From contig NZ_PYOO01000013.1 in assembly GCF_003026395.1 (NCBI RefSeq), positions 1 to 64,000 of the forward strand: a stretch of 64,000 nt of DNA, in the 5' to 3' direction. This document shows positions 1 to 8,389 of this stretch, piece after piece. How positions within the stretch are numbered: the first letter of the stretch is position 1; every line of letters starts with the position of its first letter. The notes beneath the pieces were generated by a model, which made no database searches, was not told the DNA's origin, and saw only the letters and a list, made by a program, of their open reading frames with translations. A program made the translations under genes and the position numbers. The DNA comes from Photobacterium iliopiscarium. Its GTDB lineage: Bacteria > Pseudomonadota > Gammaproteobacteria > Enterobacterales > Vibrionaceae.

Positions 1-256
1 TTGAAAAACGTTTTTAGCGAGATCAATACAAATAGTGCTAGGCTTATTCATGGTATGGGCTCCTTTTTGGTTGACACTATAACTTTAGCTGACAATGTCA
101 GTAAGGTGGGGAGTCCATACCATTGAGCTATCCGTGATCTACTCATCACGTATTTGAGCATTAAAGATACCAATAAAAAATCAGCTAAAACAGCAGTAAA
201 AACAATAACTCTACAACATGCTGATAATAGATTCCCTATCTCGTTCGTAACCTCAC
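1..256. other. Non-coding left edge, possible antisense tRNA-like remnant
   Basis: I see no credible protein gene here. On the minus strand, around 109-133, the sequence reads GATAGCTCAATGGTATGGAC, which resembles the D-arm of a tRNA, but I cannot fold a full cloverleaf from it. The decayed tRNA copies just to the right suggest that this is also degraded RNA-gene sequence, possibly the tail of an rRNA/tRNA operon outside the window. Confidence 0.3.
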
Positions 257-380
257 TGTAGGGAATGACGGTAGTTATAAATAGGAAGCTTAGCGGCCTG
301 TCACGGCTATTCTTTGATGGTAATGGTCGCGCTGATGCTCTGGTTGTAATGTTAGCGATGGCAGTCCCGTCCACTTCACA
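257..380 (+). pseudogene. Decayed tRNA-Asp copy A
   Basis: Blocks of a tRNA-Asp appear in the right order but are separated by extra bases: GGTAGTT near 270, the anticodon-arm core GGCCTGTCACGG at about 295-306 with anticodon GTC at 300-302, GGTCGCG near 325, and AGTCCCGTCCACTTC at about 363-377, which matches the T-arm and 3' acceptor of tRNA-Asp. The spacing is too large for a functional tRNA. An intrinsic terminator follows directly. It is best read as a relic of a duplicated tRNA-Asp transcription unit. I infer the tRNA identity from memory of the Vibrionaceae/enterobacterial tRNA-Asp sequence. Confidence 0.6.
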
Positions 381-392
381 TTATTGAAGAAG

Positions 393-420
393 CCTGAATC
401 TAACGATTCAGGTTTTTTTT
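393..420 (+). terminator. Intrinsic terminator after tRNA relic A
   Basis: CCTGAATC and GATTCAGG form an 8-bp stem with a TAAC loop, followed by eight T residues. It is nearly identical to the hairpin after relic B, which supports duplication of a whole tRNA-plus-terminator unit. Confidence 0.85.
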
Positions 421-459
421 CGTCTGTATAAAAGTAAGATGATGCAGAATAGACACTAC

Positions 460-572
460 GGAGTGGTAGTTCAGTTGGTTCGACTTTTTATTGAGAAGCT
501 TAGCGGCCAGTCACGACTCTTATTTTATGGAAAATGGACGCGTTGATGCTCTGGTTGTAACGTTAGCTTCAC
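460..572 (+). pseudogene. Decayed tRNA-Asp copy B
   Basis: The first 21 bases (460-480) match the acceptor 5' strand and D-arm of tRNA-Asp almost exactly (GGAGTGGTAGTTCAGTTGG). After an insertion comes the anticodon arm GGCCAGTCACGA (anticodon GTC at 510-512). The rest repeats the interior of copy A (TGATGCTCTGGTTGTAA) but lacks the AGTCCCGTCC T-arm block. It ends at the second terminator. A broken tRNA gene, not functional. Confidence 0.65.
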
Positions 573-586
573 ATTTATTTAAGAAA

Positions 587-612
587 CCTGAATCGATAGA
601 TTCAGGTTTTTT
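587..612 (+). terminator. Intrinsic terminator after tRNA relic B
   Basis: CCTGAATC and GATTCAGG form an 8-bp stem with a GATA loop, followed by six T residues. It shares its stem with the terminator at 393-420. Confidence 0.85.
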
Positions 613-633
613 CGTTTATAGGAAATGGTAACG

Positions 634-666
634 ATAGCATGGTCATTTAGTTGGTTTGACTTTTAT
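634..666 (+). pseudogene. Short third tRNA-Asp D-arm fragment
   Basis: GGTCATTTAGTTGGTTTGAC at 641-660 resembles the D-arm of copy B (GGTAGTTCAGTTGGTTCGAC) and is followed by the same TTTTATTG string. No anticodon arm or terminator remains. Probably the start of a third repeat that was truncated. Confidence 0.4.
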
Positions 667-770
667 TGCTATAGGTAAACTTATATTGAGCAACTAACCT
701 GAAACTTTTAATAAATGAAGCATAAAATTAGCCATGTTTATCATTTTATTGAAGGTTAAACTATTTTGGT

Positions 771-2009
771 ATGGGGATTTCACCAGCAACACCTTTAGTT
801 ACTCAGGTAAAAGCCATTATTCAAGATAAATGGGATATTTTCTTTTTAACTATATTAATTATAAGTATGGGCCAGCTAAGTTTAGGTCTGATATTTCCTC
901 TTCTTCCTTGGATTAGTGATAGTTTTGATATTAATCAGCGTGTTGTTGAATGGGTGATTATAGGATATTTATTGGGTTATGGGCCTTCTCAATTAATATA
1001 TGGGCCATTATCTTATATTTATGGTCGGCGACTTACTTTATTTGTAGGGCTATTTATTTCTATATTAGGGTTAATGATAATATTTTTATTTTCAAATGAG
1101 TTTTATTGTTTAGTGATTGGTCGTTTTATTCAAGGCGTTGGGAGTGGTTGTGAATCTGTAATTGCCCGTTCGATTCTACATGATAGTTATAAAAATAAGT
1201 TTTTTTTAACAGTTGTAACTGGATTATCTATAATTTCGGCTTTTATTCCTATTTTTTCACCTATTGTCGGTGGATTGGTTAATCATAATTTCGGATGGGT
1301 GGCTGTTTTTAATGTCTTATTAATTTATATTATTTTAGGGTATCTGGTATTGGTTTTTTATTTACCAGAGACATTAAAAACATCTAGAGATAAAATATCT
1401 TTTATTCCAATTGTTTTATATTACCGAGACTTATTAACGGATAGATATTTTTTATCTTATGCTATTATGGGATGGATTAATTGGGCTTTAGTTATTTTTT
1501 GTGGTGCATTATCGCCATTTATTTTTGAACGTCAATTTGGTTTAAGTTCAGAAGCTTATGCTTACTGGACTATTATACCCGCAGTTGCTTTTCTATTATC
1601 TAGCTTTTTATGTTTTATCTTTCGTAAATCTTATGGTACTCATCATATTGTATTTATTGCACCTTTTATCCAATTTGTTGTTGGTCTGTTGTTTTTTCTT
1701 TATCCTTCAAATCTTTTCATTATTACTTGCGGTTTTATTGGTATAGCTGTTGCGCAAGCTTTTATTTATCCTTGTTCTCAATCATTACTACTTGTACCGT
1801 ATAGTAATAAATTTGGAACAGTTAGTGCATTATCTGGCAGTGGGCAAATGATTTCAGCTGCTTTATTTATATTGTTTTTTATATATGCAGGTTTTGATCA
1901 TATTTTATCATTAGCGATATTGATTATATTAACAGCATTCATTGGATTGATATTAGCGATAATAGGTAAGTATAGTCAGGCTTATGCGATGTTAAATGCT
2001 ACAGATTAA
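771..2009 (+). CDS. MFS multidrug exporter, Bcr/CflA-like
   Basis: This 412-residue protein is almost entirely hydrophobic, with about 12 membrane segments, as expected for a major facilitator superfamily transporter. The loop after the second segment reads GPLSYIYGRR, the MFS motif A, and FIQGVGSG plus the ARSILHD loop recall the Bcr/CflA drug-exporter branch (usual length about 390-410). It should sit in the inner membrane and export small drugs or metabolites by proton antiport. The gene is very AT-rich compared with the housekeeping genes in the window, which may point to acquisition. It is convergent with the TRIC gene, with only 3 bases between them. Family call is firm; substrate is unknown. 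Confidence 0.85.
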   Translation: MGISPATPLVTQVKAIIQDKWDIFFLTILIISMGQLSLGLIFPLLPWISDSFDINQRVVEWVIIGYLLGYGPSQLIYGPLSYIYGRRLTLFVGLFISILGLMIIFLFSNEFYCLVIGRFIQGVGSGCESVIARSILHDSYKNKFFLTVVTGLSIISAFIPIFSPIVGGLVNHNFGWVAVFNVLLIYIILGYLVLVFYLPETLKTSRDKISFIPIVLYYRDLLTDRYFLSYAIMGWINWALVIFCGALSPFIFERQFGLSSEAYAYWTIIPAVAFLLSSFLCFIFRKSYGTHHIVFIAPFIQFVVGLLFFLYPSNLFIITCGFIGIAVAQAFIYPCSQSLLLVPYSNKFGTVSALSGSGQMISAALFILFFIYAGFDHILSLAILIILTAFIGLILAIIGKYSQAYAMLNATD

Positions 2010-2012
2010 AAA

Positions 2013-2627
2013 TTACTTTAAAAGCAACCAGTTAGGGAAGGTTATTTTTTTAATTACGATATACATTCTTACAATAATAATAAAGCTAATACTGGTTAGA
2101 GTGGCGATATTAGGACTGATTGAAAATTTAAGTTGAAGAATATAAAGGTAGCAACCAATAATGACCGGGCTGGCATAAAATTCAGTATTATTGAACATTG
2201 TTGGCCGAGCCAGAATAACATCACGTAAGACACCACCAAAGACTGCGGTGATCATTCCCATAGTAACTGCAACATAACCTGCATAATGCTCGGCAACCAT
2301 ATTCTTAGTGACGAGTACGGAAAACATTGCAATTCCAATGGCATCGAGTACAACGATTAAACGTTCGGCTTTTATTTTACGAAGGTGGGGTGCGAGGAAA
2401 AACCCTATAAAAGAAGTAATCAGTGCCGTCCAAAAATAAGAGGGATCCCTAATCCAAAATACTTGTCCTGTTGAAAGAATAATATCTCGTACAGTACCGC
2501 CACCAAGTGCAGTTATCCAGCCTAATACCATAACACTAACAATATCTTTACCTATGTTAGCTTCACTTATTACAGCACTTAATGCAAAGGCAACGATACA
2601 GATAATTTCAATGGTGTGAATTAGCAT
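2013..2627 (-). CDS. TRIC/UPF0126 cation channel family protein
   Basis: This 204-residue membrane protein consists of two similar three-helix halves. Each half carries a glycine-rich turn: ALGGGTVRDII in the first and VFGGVLRDVI in the second. That is the signature of the UPF0126 family (YicG/YadS in E. coli), the bacterial relatives of trimeric intracellular cation channels. It probably forms a trimeric inner-membrane channel for monovalent cations; the physiological role in bacteria is poorly known, and some members have been linked to glycine uptake. It is monocistronic and convergent with the exporter on its downstream side. Confidence 0.85.
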   Translation of the reverse strand: MLIHTIEIICIVAFALSAVISEANIGKDIVSVMVLGWITALGGGTVRDIILSTGQVFWIRDPSYFWTALITSFIGFFLAPHLRKIKAERLIVVLDAIGIAMFSVLVTKNMVAEHYAGYVAVTMGMITAVFGGVLRDVILARPTMFNNTEFYASPVIIGCYLYILQLKFSISPNIATLTSISFIIIVRMYIVIKKITFPNWLLLK

Positions 2628-2735
2628 AAATAAGCCTATAACATATTAATATCACGGGAATAAATTTAAACTTGATACTAACATGCAGTGGTGTTCATAC
2701 CAGAGAGTAAAAATGGTGATAGTGTTTTCAAAAAT

Positions 2736-2760
2736 AAAAAAAAGGCCGGAAATCCGACCT
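2736..2760 (-). terminator. Intrinsic terminator of the gadC-glsA-gadB operon
   Basis: On the minus strand AGGTCGGA and TCCGGCCT pair (one G-U) and are followed by a run of T (the A run at 2736-2742 on the plus strand). It lies about 35 bases past the gadB stop codon. Confidence 0.8.
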
Positions 2761-2794
2761 TTTTTATGATGTTTATACGTGAGATTAGAAAATA

Positions 2795-4195
2795 TTATCG
2801 GCCGCTATGATCAAATGTTTTTACATCTTCTGCTGTACATTGAGACGCGGCATGTGACGTTAGAAAATCAATAGAACGTTTAAAATCGGCGATTAATAAG
2901 TTAGCAAGATCAATGGTAAGACCTTGTTTGGCTAAAATACGCTGTACAACAATTTGTTGAACATTGGCTGGCAATGTATAGGCTGGTACTAACCATCCAC
3001 GAGTACGTAAACGATCTGCAACGTCATAAAGAGTAAACGGTACATTTGCATCGGTTTTTAAACGCCATGAAATTGCAGGAATACCTTTCTCACGGTTACC
3101 ATCAAATAAGAACTCAAATAGATTAAACTTATTAAGCTCTTTAACTAAGTATTCACACACATCGTAGCTTGCATTATGAATACGTTGGTAACCTTCAAAG
3201 CCTAGACGAAGGAAATTATAGTATTGAGATATAATTTGACCCGCAGGGCGAGAGAAGTTTAGAGCGAAGGTTGGCATGTCGCCACCTAAGTAGTTGACGT
3301 GGAATACTAATCCTTCGGGTAAATCTTCTTTATTACGCCATACAACCCAGCCCACACCTAATGGTGATAAACCAAATTTATGGCCAGAAGTACTGATTGA
3401 TTTCACACGTTCTAGGCGGAAGTCCCAAGGTTCAATATTGGGTGCACAGAATGGTGCTAGCATAGCGCCGCTTGCACCATCAACGTGAATGTCGATAGAG
3501 TTACCAGTATCATGCTCGTAAGTATCAAGTGCATCTGATAATGGTTTGACTGTTTCGTATAAACCGGTAAAGGTTTGACCAAAAGTAGGAACGACCATAA
3601 TAGTGTTAGCATCGACAAGCTCTAACATATCTTCAGGGGTCATAAAATAATGACCTTCGTTCATTTTGGTTTCACGCATTTCTACGTCCCAGTAGCGGGC
3701 AAATTTTTCCCAGCAGACTTGAACCGGACCACAAACCATATTTGGTTTATCTGTTGGTTGACCAAGTGCACGACGTTTTTCACGCCAGCGCCAAAGTGCA
3801 GCCAAACCACCCAGCATACAAGCTTCACTTGAACCTGTTGTTGAGGTACCAACGGTTGTTACTGACTCAGGTGAATTCCATAAATCCGCTAACATATGGA
3901 CACAACGTCCTTCAATTTCAGCTGACTGAGGGTATTCATCTTTATCGATCATGTTCTTATCAATAGAAAGATCCATTAATTTATGAACTTCGTCTTCTTC
4001 CCATGTTTGACAAAACGTGGCTAAGTTTTGACGTGAATTACCATCAAGGTAAAGTTCATCACGGATCATTTGGTAGATCACGTTTGGTGCTTGTTCTTGC
4101 TGTGGTAGCTTGGTAGTTGCCGCAACGTTATTAATCGCTTCTGAACCAAAGATTGGATCATTTTCTGATTGACGGTTTACTTCGTGAAGAGCCAT
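2795..4195 (-). CDS. gadB: Glutamate decarboxylase
   Basis: Group II PLP-dependent decarboxylase of 466 residues, the same length as E. coli GadA/GadB. It converts glutamate and one cytosolic proton to GABA and CO2. The PLP lysine is K273 within SISTSGHKFGLSPLG, the substrate-phosphate region includes GTSTTGSSEA at about 116-125, and HVDGASG at about 237-243 supplies the aspartate that pairs with the PLP ring. The C-terminus ends FDHSGR, so a penultimate-region histidine (H463) is kept where the E. coli enzyme uses H465 for pH-dependent auto-inhibition. Last gene of a three-gene unit, 15 bases after glsA, followed by a terminator. Identification is secure. Confidence 0.97.
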   Translation of the reverse strand: MALHEVNRQSENDPIFGSEAINNVAATTKLPQQEQAPNVIYQMIRDELYLDGNSRQNLATFCQTWEEDEVHKLMDLSIDKNMIDKDEYPQSAEIEGRCVHMLADLWNSPESVTTVGTSTTGSSEACMLGGLAALWRWREKRRALGQPTDKPNMVCGPVQVCWEKFARYWDVEMRETKMNEGHYFMTPEDMLELVDANTIMVVPTFGQTFTGLYETVKPLSDALDTYEHDTGNSIDIHVDGASGAMLAPFCAPNIEPWDFRLERVKSISTSGHKFGLSPLGVGWVVWRNKEDLPEGLVFHVNYLGGDMPTFALNFSRPAGQIISQYYNFLRLGFEGYQRIHNASYDVCEYLVKELNKFNLFEFLFDGNREKGIPAISWRLKTDANVPFTLYDVADRLRTRGWLVPAYTLPANVQQIVVQRILAKQGLTIDLANLLIADFKRSIDFLTSHAASQCTAEDVKTFDHSGR

Positions 4196-4210
4196 AATTT
4201 TCTTCCTACC

Positions 4211-5155
4211 TTAATGTTGCATACTACTAAATAGGTTCCAAGCCATTGCTTGAGTAACATGTTTAATCATTTGTTGACCACGAATACTATTACCAAATGG
4301 GTCTAGTCGTGGTGAGAATGCAGCAAGTGCACCAATGTTGGGAATCACGGTTAATAAACCACCGCCGACACCACTTTTACCAGGAAGACCAACGTCATAC
4401 GCCCAGTCACCTGATGTGTCGTAAAGACCTTCCATCGCCATTTCAGCGAGGATATGAGGAATATTTTGTGGCTGAATTAATTGCTTGCCTGAACAAGGGT
4501 TTTTACCACCATTGGCGAGTGTTGCACCGACGGTTGCTAAATCTACTGCATTAAATAGGGTTGAACATTGGCGAGTATAAACATCACACGCTTCAAGTGG
4601 CTCTGAGTACATACGACCTGATGACTCTAATAATAATGCGATGGCACGATTATGAGTATTGGTGGTTTGTTCTGATTGATTCACTTCATCAGATAACACA
4701 ATATCGCTATTTGCTAATAGTGATTGAAAATTCAAAATTTGCTGCCAGCGTTGTTCTTTATCTGTTGCTTTAACTAAACTTACAGTTGCCATTGCACCCG
4801 CATTGACGAGCGGTGTTAATGGCTTACCTTGATGTAATTCAAGTGCCAATACTGAATTAAATGGCATACCTGTAGGTTCTGCACCTACCTTTGTATGTAG
4901 TGCATCAGCGCCTGATTGTTCCAGTACTAAACCTAATGTCATTATTTTAGAAATAGACTCAATCGCAAATTTATAATCAGTATCTTGTAATTGAATCACT
5001 TCACCAGTAACAGAAACAAAAGCCAGTCCGGTTAGTTCTGATGGTACGGAAGCTAAAAAAGGAATATATGAGGCATTTTCACCTGCCATATTTGTTTTTG
5101 CTTCATCTAGCGCTTGCTGCATAACGACAGCAAGCTTTTCATTTAGTTGTGACAT
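4211..5155 (-). CDS. glsA: Glutaminase (beta-lactamase-like serine type)
   Basis: This 314-residue protein has the SxxK catalytic motif of the glutaminase family at S67-I-S-K70, followed by LVNAGA, ESSGRMYSEP and the C-terminal PGKSGVGGG loop. It hydrolyses glutamine to glutamate and ammonia in the cytosol. In E. coli the homologue YbaS works with GadC in glutamine-dependent acid resistance, where ammonia consumes a proton directly. Here it lies between gadC (16 bases upstream) and gadB (15 bases downstream). The operon can therefore import glutamine or glutamate, release ammonia, decarboxylate glutamate and export GABA. Identification is firm. Confidence 0.96.
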   Translation of the reverse strand: MSQLNEKLAVVMQQALDEAKTNMAGENASYIPFLASVPSELTGLAFVSVTGEVIQLQDTDYKFAIESISKIMTLGLVLEQSGADALHTKVGAEPTGMPFNSVLALELHQGKPLTPLVNAGAMATVSLVKATDKEQRWQQILNFQSLLANSDIVLSDEVNQSEQTTNTHNRAIALLLESSGRMYSEPLEACDVYTRQCSTLFNAVDLATVGATLANGGKNPCSGKQLIQPQNIPHILAEMAMEGLYDTSGDWAYDVGLPGKSGVGGGLLTVIPNIGALAAFSPRLDPFGNSIRGQQMIKHVTQAMAWNLFSSMQH

Positions 5156-5171
5156 TGACGCATCCTTAACG

Positions 5172-6692
5172 CTATTGATTCAATGTATGAGTAATTTTGT
5201 TTGATGGGTTAATAACACCAGGGTGAACTTTTTCAATTTCCCAAGTAAAGGGTGCAAAGTCAGTGACTGCTGGATCTTTCCAGTGTGGTTGACGGGCTTT
5301 GTAAATAAATAATGGAACTGATACGAAAATGATGGTTAATACGACTAAGAAGCCAACATATTCCTCAGGACTACCCACAGAAATTTGACTTGGTGGAATG
5401 AAAGAGAAGATGAATGCTAATAATGAGCCAGAAAAACCGACACCTGCGATGATCCACATACCCATATCTCCGCCTGGAATTTTATATGGACGGGGGCGAT
5501 TAGGTTGGCTGTAACGTAAGTGAATAGCCGCTGCAAACATTAATAAGTACATGATGAGATAAAGCACAACGGTTAATTGGCTCAAGATTTGATAAGCCGC
5601 TTGTACTGATGGTAATACGACAAACACGGTTGATATCATAGTAACTAAGAAGGCTTGTGCCATCATGATATGGGTTGCCATACCATTTTTGTTGGTGTAT
5701 TGCCAAAAACGAGGAAGGTAACCGCCTTTCGCAACAACAAGCAAGGCAGATGAAGGACCCGCAACCCAGCCAACAACACCAGCAAGAACACCAAGCGCTA
5801 AACATGCTGCCATAATTGGAGCAGCCCAACTGATACCAGCCCAAGCAAACATATCATCGTAAGCAACTAATAAGCTTTGGGTTAAGTTAATATCTTTTTG
5901 AGGAATAACAAAAGCGATAGCTAATGTACCTAAAACAAATACACACACAGTACCAATAGCGGCAATGGCGATTGCAAGTGGGTAGTTACGTGGCGCATCA
6001 TCAACTTCTTTAACGTGAATAGCGTTCATTTCCATACCGGCATAAAACAAGAAAATACTTGCCGCTAAAACAACGTTATTAAAGTTAGAAAAATCAGGGA
6101 TAACATCATGCCAAGACAATTGAACTTCTGGTGCGCGACCAGAAAAGAAAAGGTAAGAGAAACCTAATACAATTAACACAATACCAGGAATAACTGTACC
6201 TACTAAACCGCCCCATTTAGCGACTTTTGAGAATGCAGCTGTACCACGAAGAGCAATGAACGTTGCTAACCAATAAATCGCTAATACAATGCCAAGTACG
6301 AAAAATTTATTTTGAGATAATGCTTGGTCCCATGATTGATGAGGGCCAACAAAAGCAAGTGATACAGAACCAAAAGTCAGTGCGGTTGGAAACCATACTG
6401 TTACTTCAATCCATAACATGAAAATAGCAACTAATGCTAGACGAGGGCCAAATGCTTCACCCACCCAGCGAAATACCCCGCCTTTTTCAGACCAACCCGT
6501 TGCCAGTTCAGCGGCAACTAATGAAACTGGAACCAAAAAGACTACGGCAGCAAAAATATAATAAAAAATGGAACTTAAACCGTATTCAGCTTCTGCTGGA
6601 AGACCTCGCAAACTTACTACCGCAACGATATTTAACATTGCTAACGCAAATATGCTGATCCCCCCTTTTTTGACTTTTTCTACACTAGCCAT
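5172..6692 (-). CDS. gadC: Glutamate/GABA antiporter
   Basis: APC-superfamily exchanger of 506 residues with 12 predicted membrane segments, close to the 511 residues of E. coli GadC. The first helix region LRGLPAEAEYGLSSIFYY matches the GadC subfamily. After the last helix and the HW pair there are 35 more residues (KDPAVTDF... to HTLNQ), the position of the C-plug that closes E. coli GadC at neutral pH. It exchanges external glutamate or glutamine for cytosolic GABA. First gene of gadC-glsA-gadB; its promoter must lie in the AT-rich 207-base gap to the next gene at 6900. I saw no clear terminator there for the upstream unit, so read-through is possible. Confidence 0.95.
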   Translation of the reverse strand: MASVEKVKKGGISIFALAMLNIVAVVSLRGLPAEAEYGLSSIFYYIFAAVVFLVPVSLVAAELATGWSEKGGVFRWVGEAFGPRLALVAIFMLWIEVTVWFPTALTFGSVSLAFVGPHQSWDQALSQNKFFVLGIVLAIYWLATFIALRGTAAFSKVAKWGGLVGTVIPGIVLIVLGFSYLFFSGRAPEVQLSWHDVIPDFSNFNNVVLAASIFLFYAGMEMNAIHVKEVDDAPRNYPLAIAIAAIGTVCVFVLGTLAIAFVIPQKDINLTQSLLVAYDDMFAWAGISWAAPIMAACLALGVLAGVVGWVAGPSSALLVVAKGGYLPRFWQYTNKNGMATHIMMAQAFLVTMISTVFVVLPSVQAAYQILSQLTVVLYLIMYLLMFAAAIHLRYSQPNRPRPYKIPGGDMGMWIIAGVGFSGSLLAFIFSFIPPSQISVGSPEEYVGFLVVLTIIFVSVPLFIYKARQPHWKDPAVTDFAPFTWEIEKVHPGVINPSNKITHTLNQ

Positions 6693-6899
6693 AATTAACC
6701 TATATATTTTTATGAATTGAATAGATATGAATATCTATTTTTCTTATTGTTTAAGTTGATAAAATAGCATTGCGTAGTGACATTGGTAAATTTATAAAAG
6801 TAATTGTTTATGTTTCATTTATGTAGATTGTTGTGCGAGCATAAATATGCGTTTTTTATTATTTTCATTAATGAAATGTTATTGTTTAATATGTGACTG

Positions 6900-8333
6900 C
6901 TAACTTTTAATTTCTATTATCCAAGATGCTTTTCTGTTGTTATAAATAAGAATAGGTACCAACAAGAATAGTATTGTTAATATTGTCAATATAGCAATGT
7001 ATGACAAGTTACTCCCAATATTAAGTTGGTTTGGTGGAATAAAACTCAAGCATAATGCTAAAAGACTAGAAATAAACCCGAGAGATCCAATTATCCACAT
7101 ACCAATATTTCCAAATGGAACTTTATATGGTCGATCAATGTTAGGTTTTTTATAGCGGAGATAAATAGCACTAGAAAATAATAACAAATACATAATTAAA
7201 TATAAAATAGAAGCTAATTGTCCTAATATTTGAAAAGTTGATTGTATGGATGGCAAAATAATAAGTAAGAAAGATAACGTGGTAACAATCGCACCTTGAA
7301 GATAAAGAAGAGGCATTTGTACGCCATGTTGATTACTTTTTTGTAGTGTTGGTGGTAAATAACCTTTTTGTCCGACTTGAAATAAACCTGTAGATGGTCC
7401 TGCGATAATTACTGTAATCTGAGCAAATGCACCGATAGCAATTGCGGCTGTAATAATTTCACCCATCCATGAAATATGGAAATATTTAAATATGGTGTCA
7501 TAAGTAGTAAATAAACTATTAACAATGTTAATTTGATCGTGTGGGATAATCGCACTTATCAATAATGTGCCTATAATATGACAAATAACGACGAGGCTTG
7601 CCGCTATAGCAACAGATATTGGATAATTTTTTAAAGGATTATTCATGCTTTGAACATGAACTGCATTTATTTCCATACCGGAATAGAATAAGAAAACACT
7701 GGCTGCTAGTACCAAATTGTGAAAATGTAAAATGTTAGGGAATAATTGTTGGCTAGAGACAGTAAAATCAATGGTACCTTTTAAATAAACATAAGCGATA
7801 CCACTAATAAATAGAATTGCCAATGGTATTATTGTACCAATAATGCCTGCGATAGATCCTATTTTAGCGGCAGATTTAACACCTTTAGATGTAGTGAATA
7901 CGGAAAACCAATAGAAAAAGAGGATAATAGATAGAGTGTAATATTTATTAGTTGATAATAAGTGGGCATGTTTCACATCAATAAAGGCAATGGAAACAGC
8001 AATAAATATTAACATTGTAGGAAAACAAATTGTTGTTGCTAACCATTGTAAATAAATAGCGACAAATCCTATTTGTTTTCCAAATGCCGCACCAACCCAA
8101 TTAAATACCCCCCCTTTTTGTGGCCAGCCTGTAGCTAGCTCTGCTGAAACAAGTGATACGGGAATTAAAAAACAGACAGCAGCAAAGATATAATAAAATA
8201 CAGAAGTTAATCCATACATTGCTTCAGGCGCGAATCCTCTTGGACTTAATACGGTAATTGTATTCATAACAATAAACGTTAAAATTCCAAGCTTTATATT
8301 TTTTGTTATATTATTTTTAGACTTAATATCCAT
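6900..8333 (-). CDS. GadC-like amino acid antiporter, paralogue 2
   Basis: A 477-residue, 12-segment APC exchanger that aligns with GadC along its length (LSPRGFAPEAMYGLTSVFYY near the N-terminus, SAELATGWPQKGGVFNWVG in segment 2-3, and FYSGMEINAVHVQ in the middle). It stops six residues after the last-helix tryptophan (ASWIIEIKS), so the C-plug of GadC is missing. It is more AT-rich and more diverged than its two neighbours. Its place downstream of the 580-residue decarboxylase and the sister antiporter suggests it exchanges an amino acid for its amine or decarboxylated product. Exact substrates are unknown. Confidence 0.85.
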   Translation of the reverse strand: MDIKSKNNITKNIKLGILTFIVMNTITVLSPRGFAPEAMYGLTSVFYYIFAAVCFLIPVSLVSAELATGWPQKGGVFNWVGAAFGKQIGFVAIYLQWLATTICFPTMLIFIAVSIAFIDVKHAHLLSTNKYYTLSIILFFYWFSVFTTSKGVKSAAKIGSIAGIIGTIIPLAILFISGIAYVYLKGTIDFTVSSQQLFPNILHFHNLVLAASVFLFYSGMEINAVHVQSMNNPLKNYPISVAIAASLVVICHIIGTLLISAIIPHDQINIVNSLFTTYDTIFKYFHISWMGEIITAAIAIGAFAQITVIIAGPSTGLFQVGQKGYLPPTLQKSNQHGVQMPLLYLQGAIVTTLSFLLIILPSIQSTFQILGQLASILYLIMYLLLFSSAIYLRYKKPNIDRPYKVPFGNIGMWIIGSLGFISSLLALCLSFIPPNQLNIGSNLSYIAILTILTILFLLVPILIYNNRKASWIIEIKS

Positions 8334-8345
8334 GATGACTCACAG

Positions 8346-8382
8346 ACATGCTGTAGATATTTATTTAATACCTACAGCATGT
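8346..8382 (-). other. Inverted repeat between the two GadC-like antiporter genes
   Basis: ACATGCTGTAG and CTACAGCATGT form an 11-bp perfect stem with a 15-base loop in the 56-base gap between the two antiporter genes. There is no T run on either side, so this looks like an mRNA-stabilising or processing hairpin, or a protein-binding site, and not a terminator. Confidence 0.6.
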
Positions 8383-8389
8383 TATTTAG

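Noticed and set aside
48..374. 108-codon open frame on the minus strand at the left edge
   Set aside because: It runs across the decayed tRNA-Asp copy A on the opposite strand, has no ribosome site and no recognisable composition of a protein.
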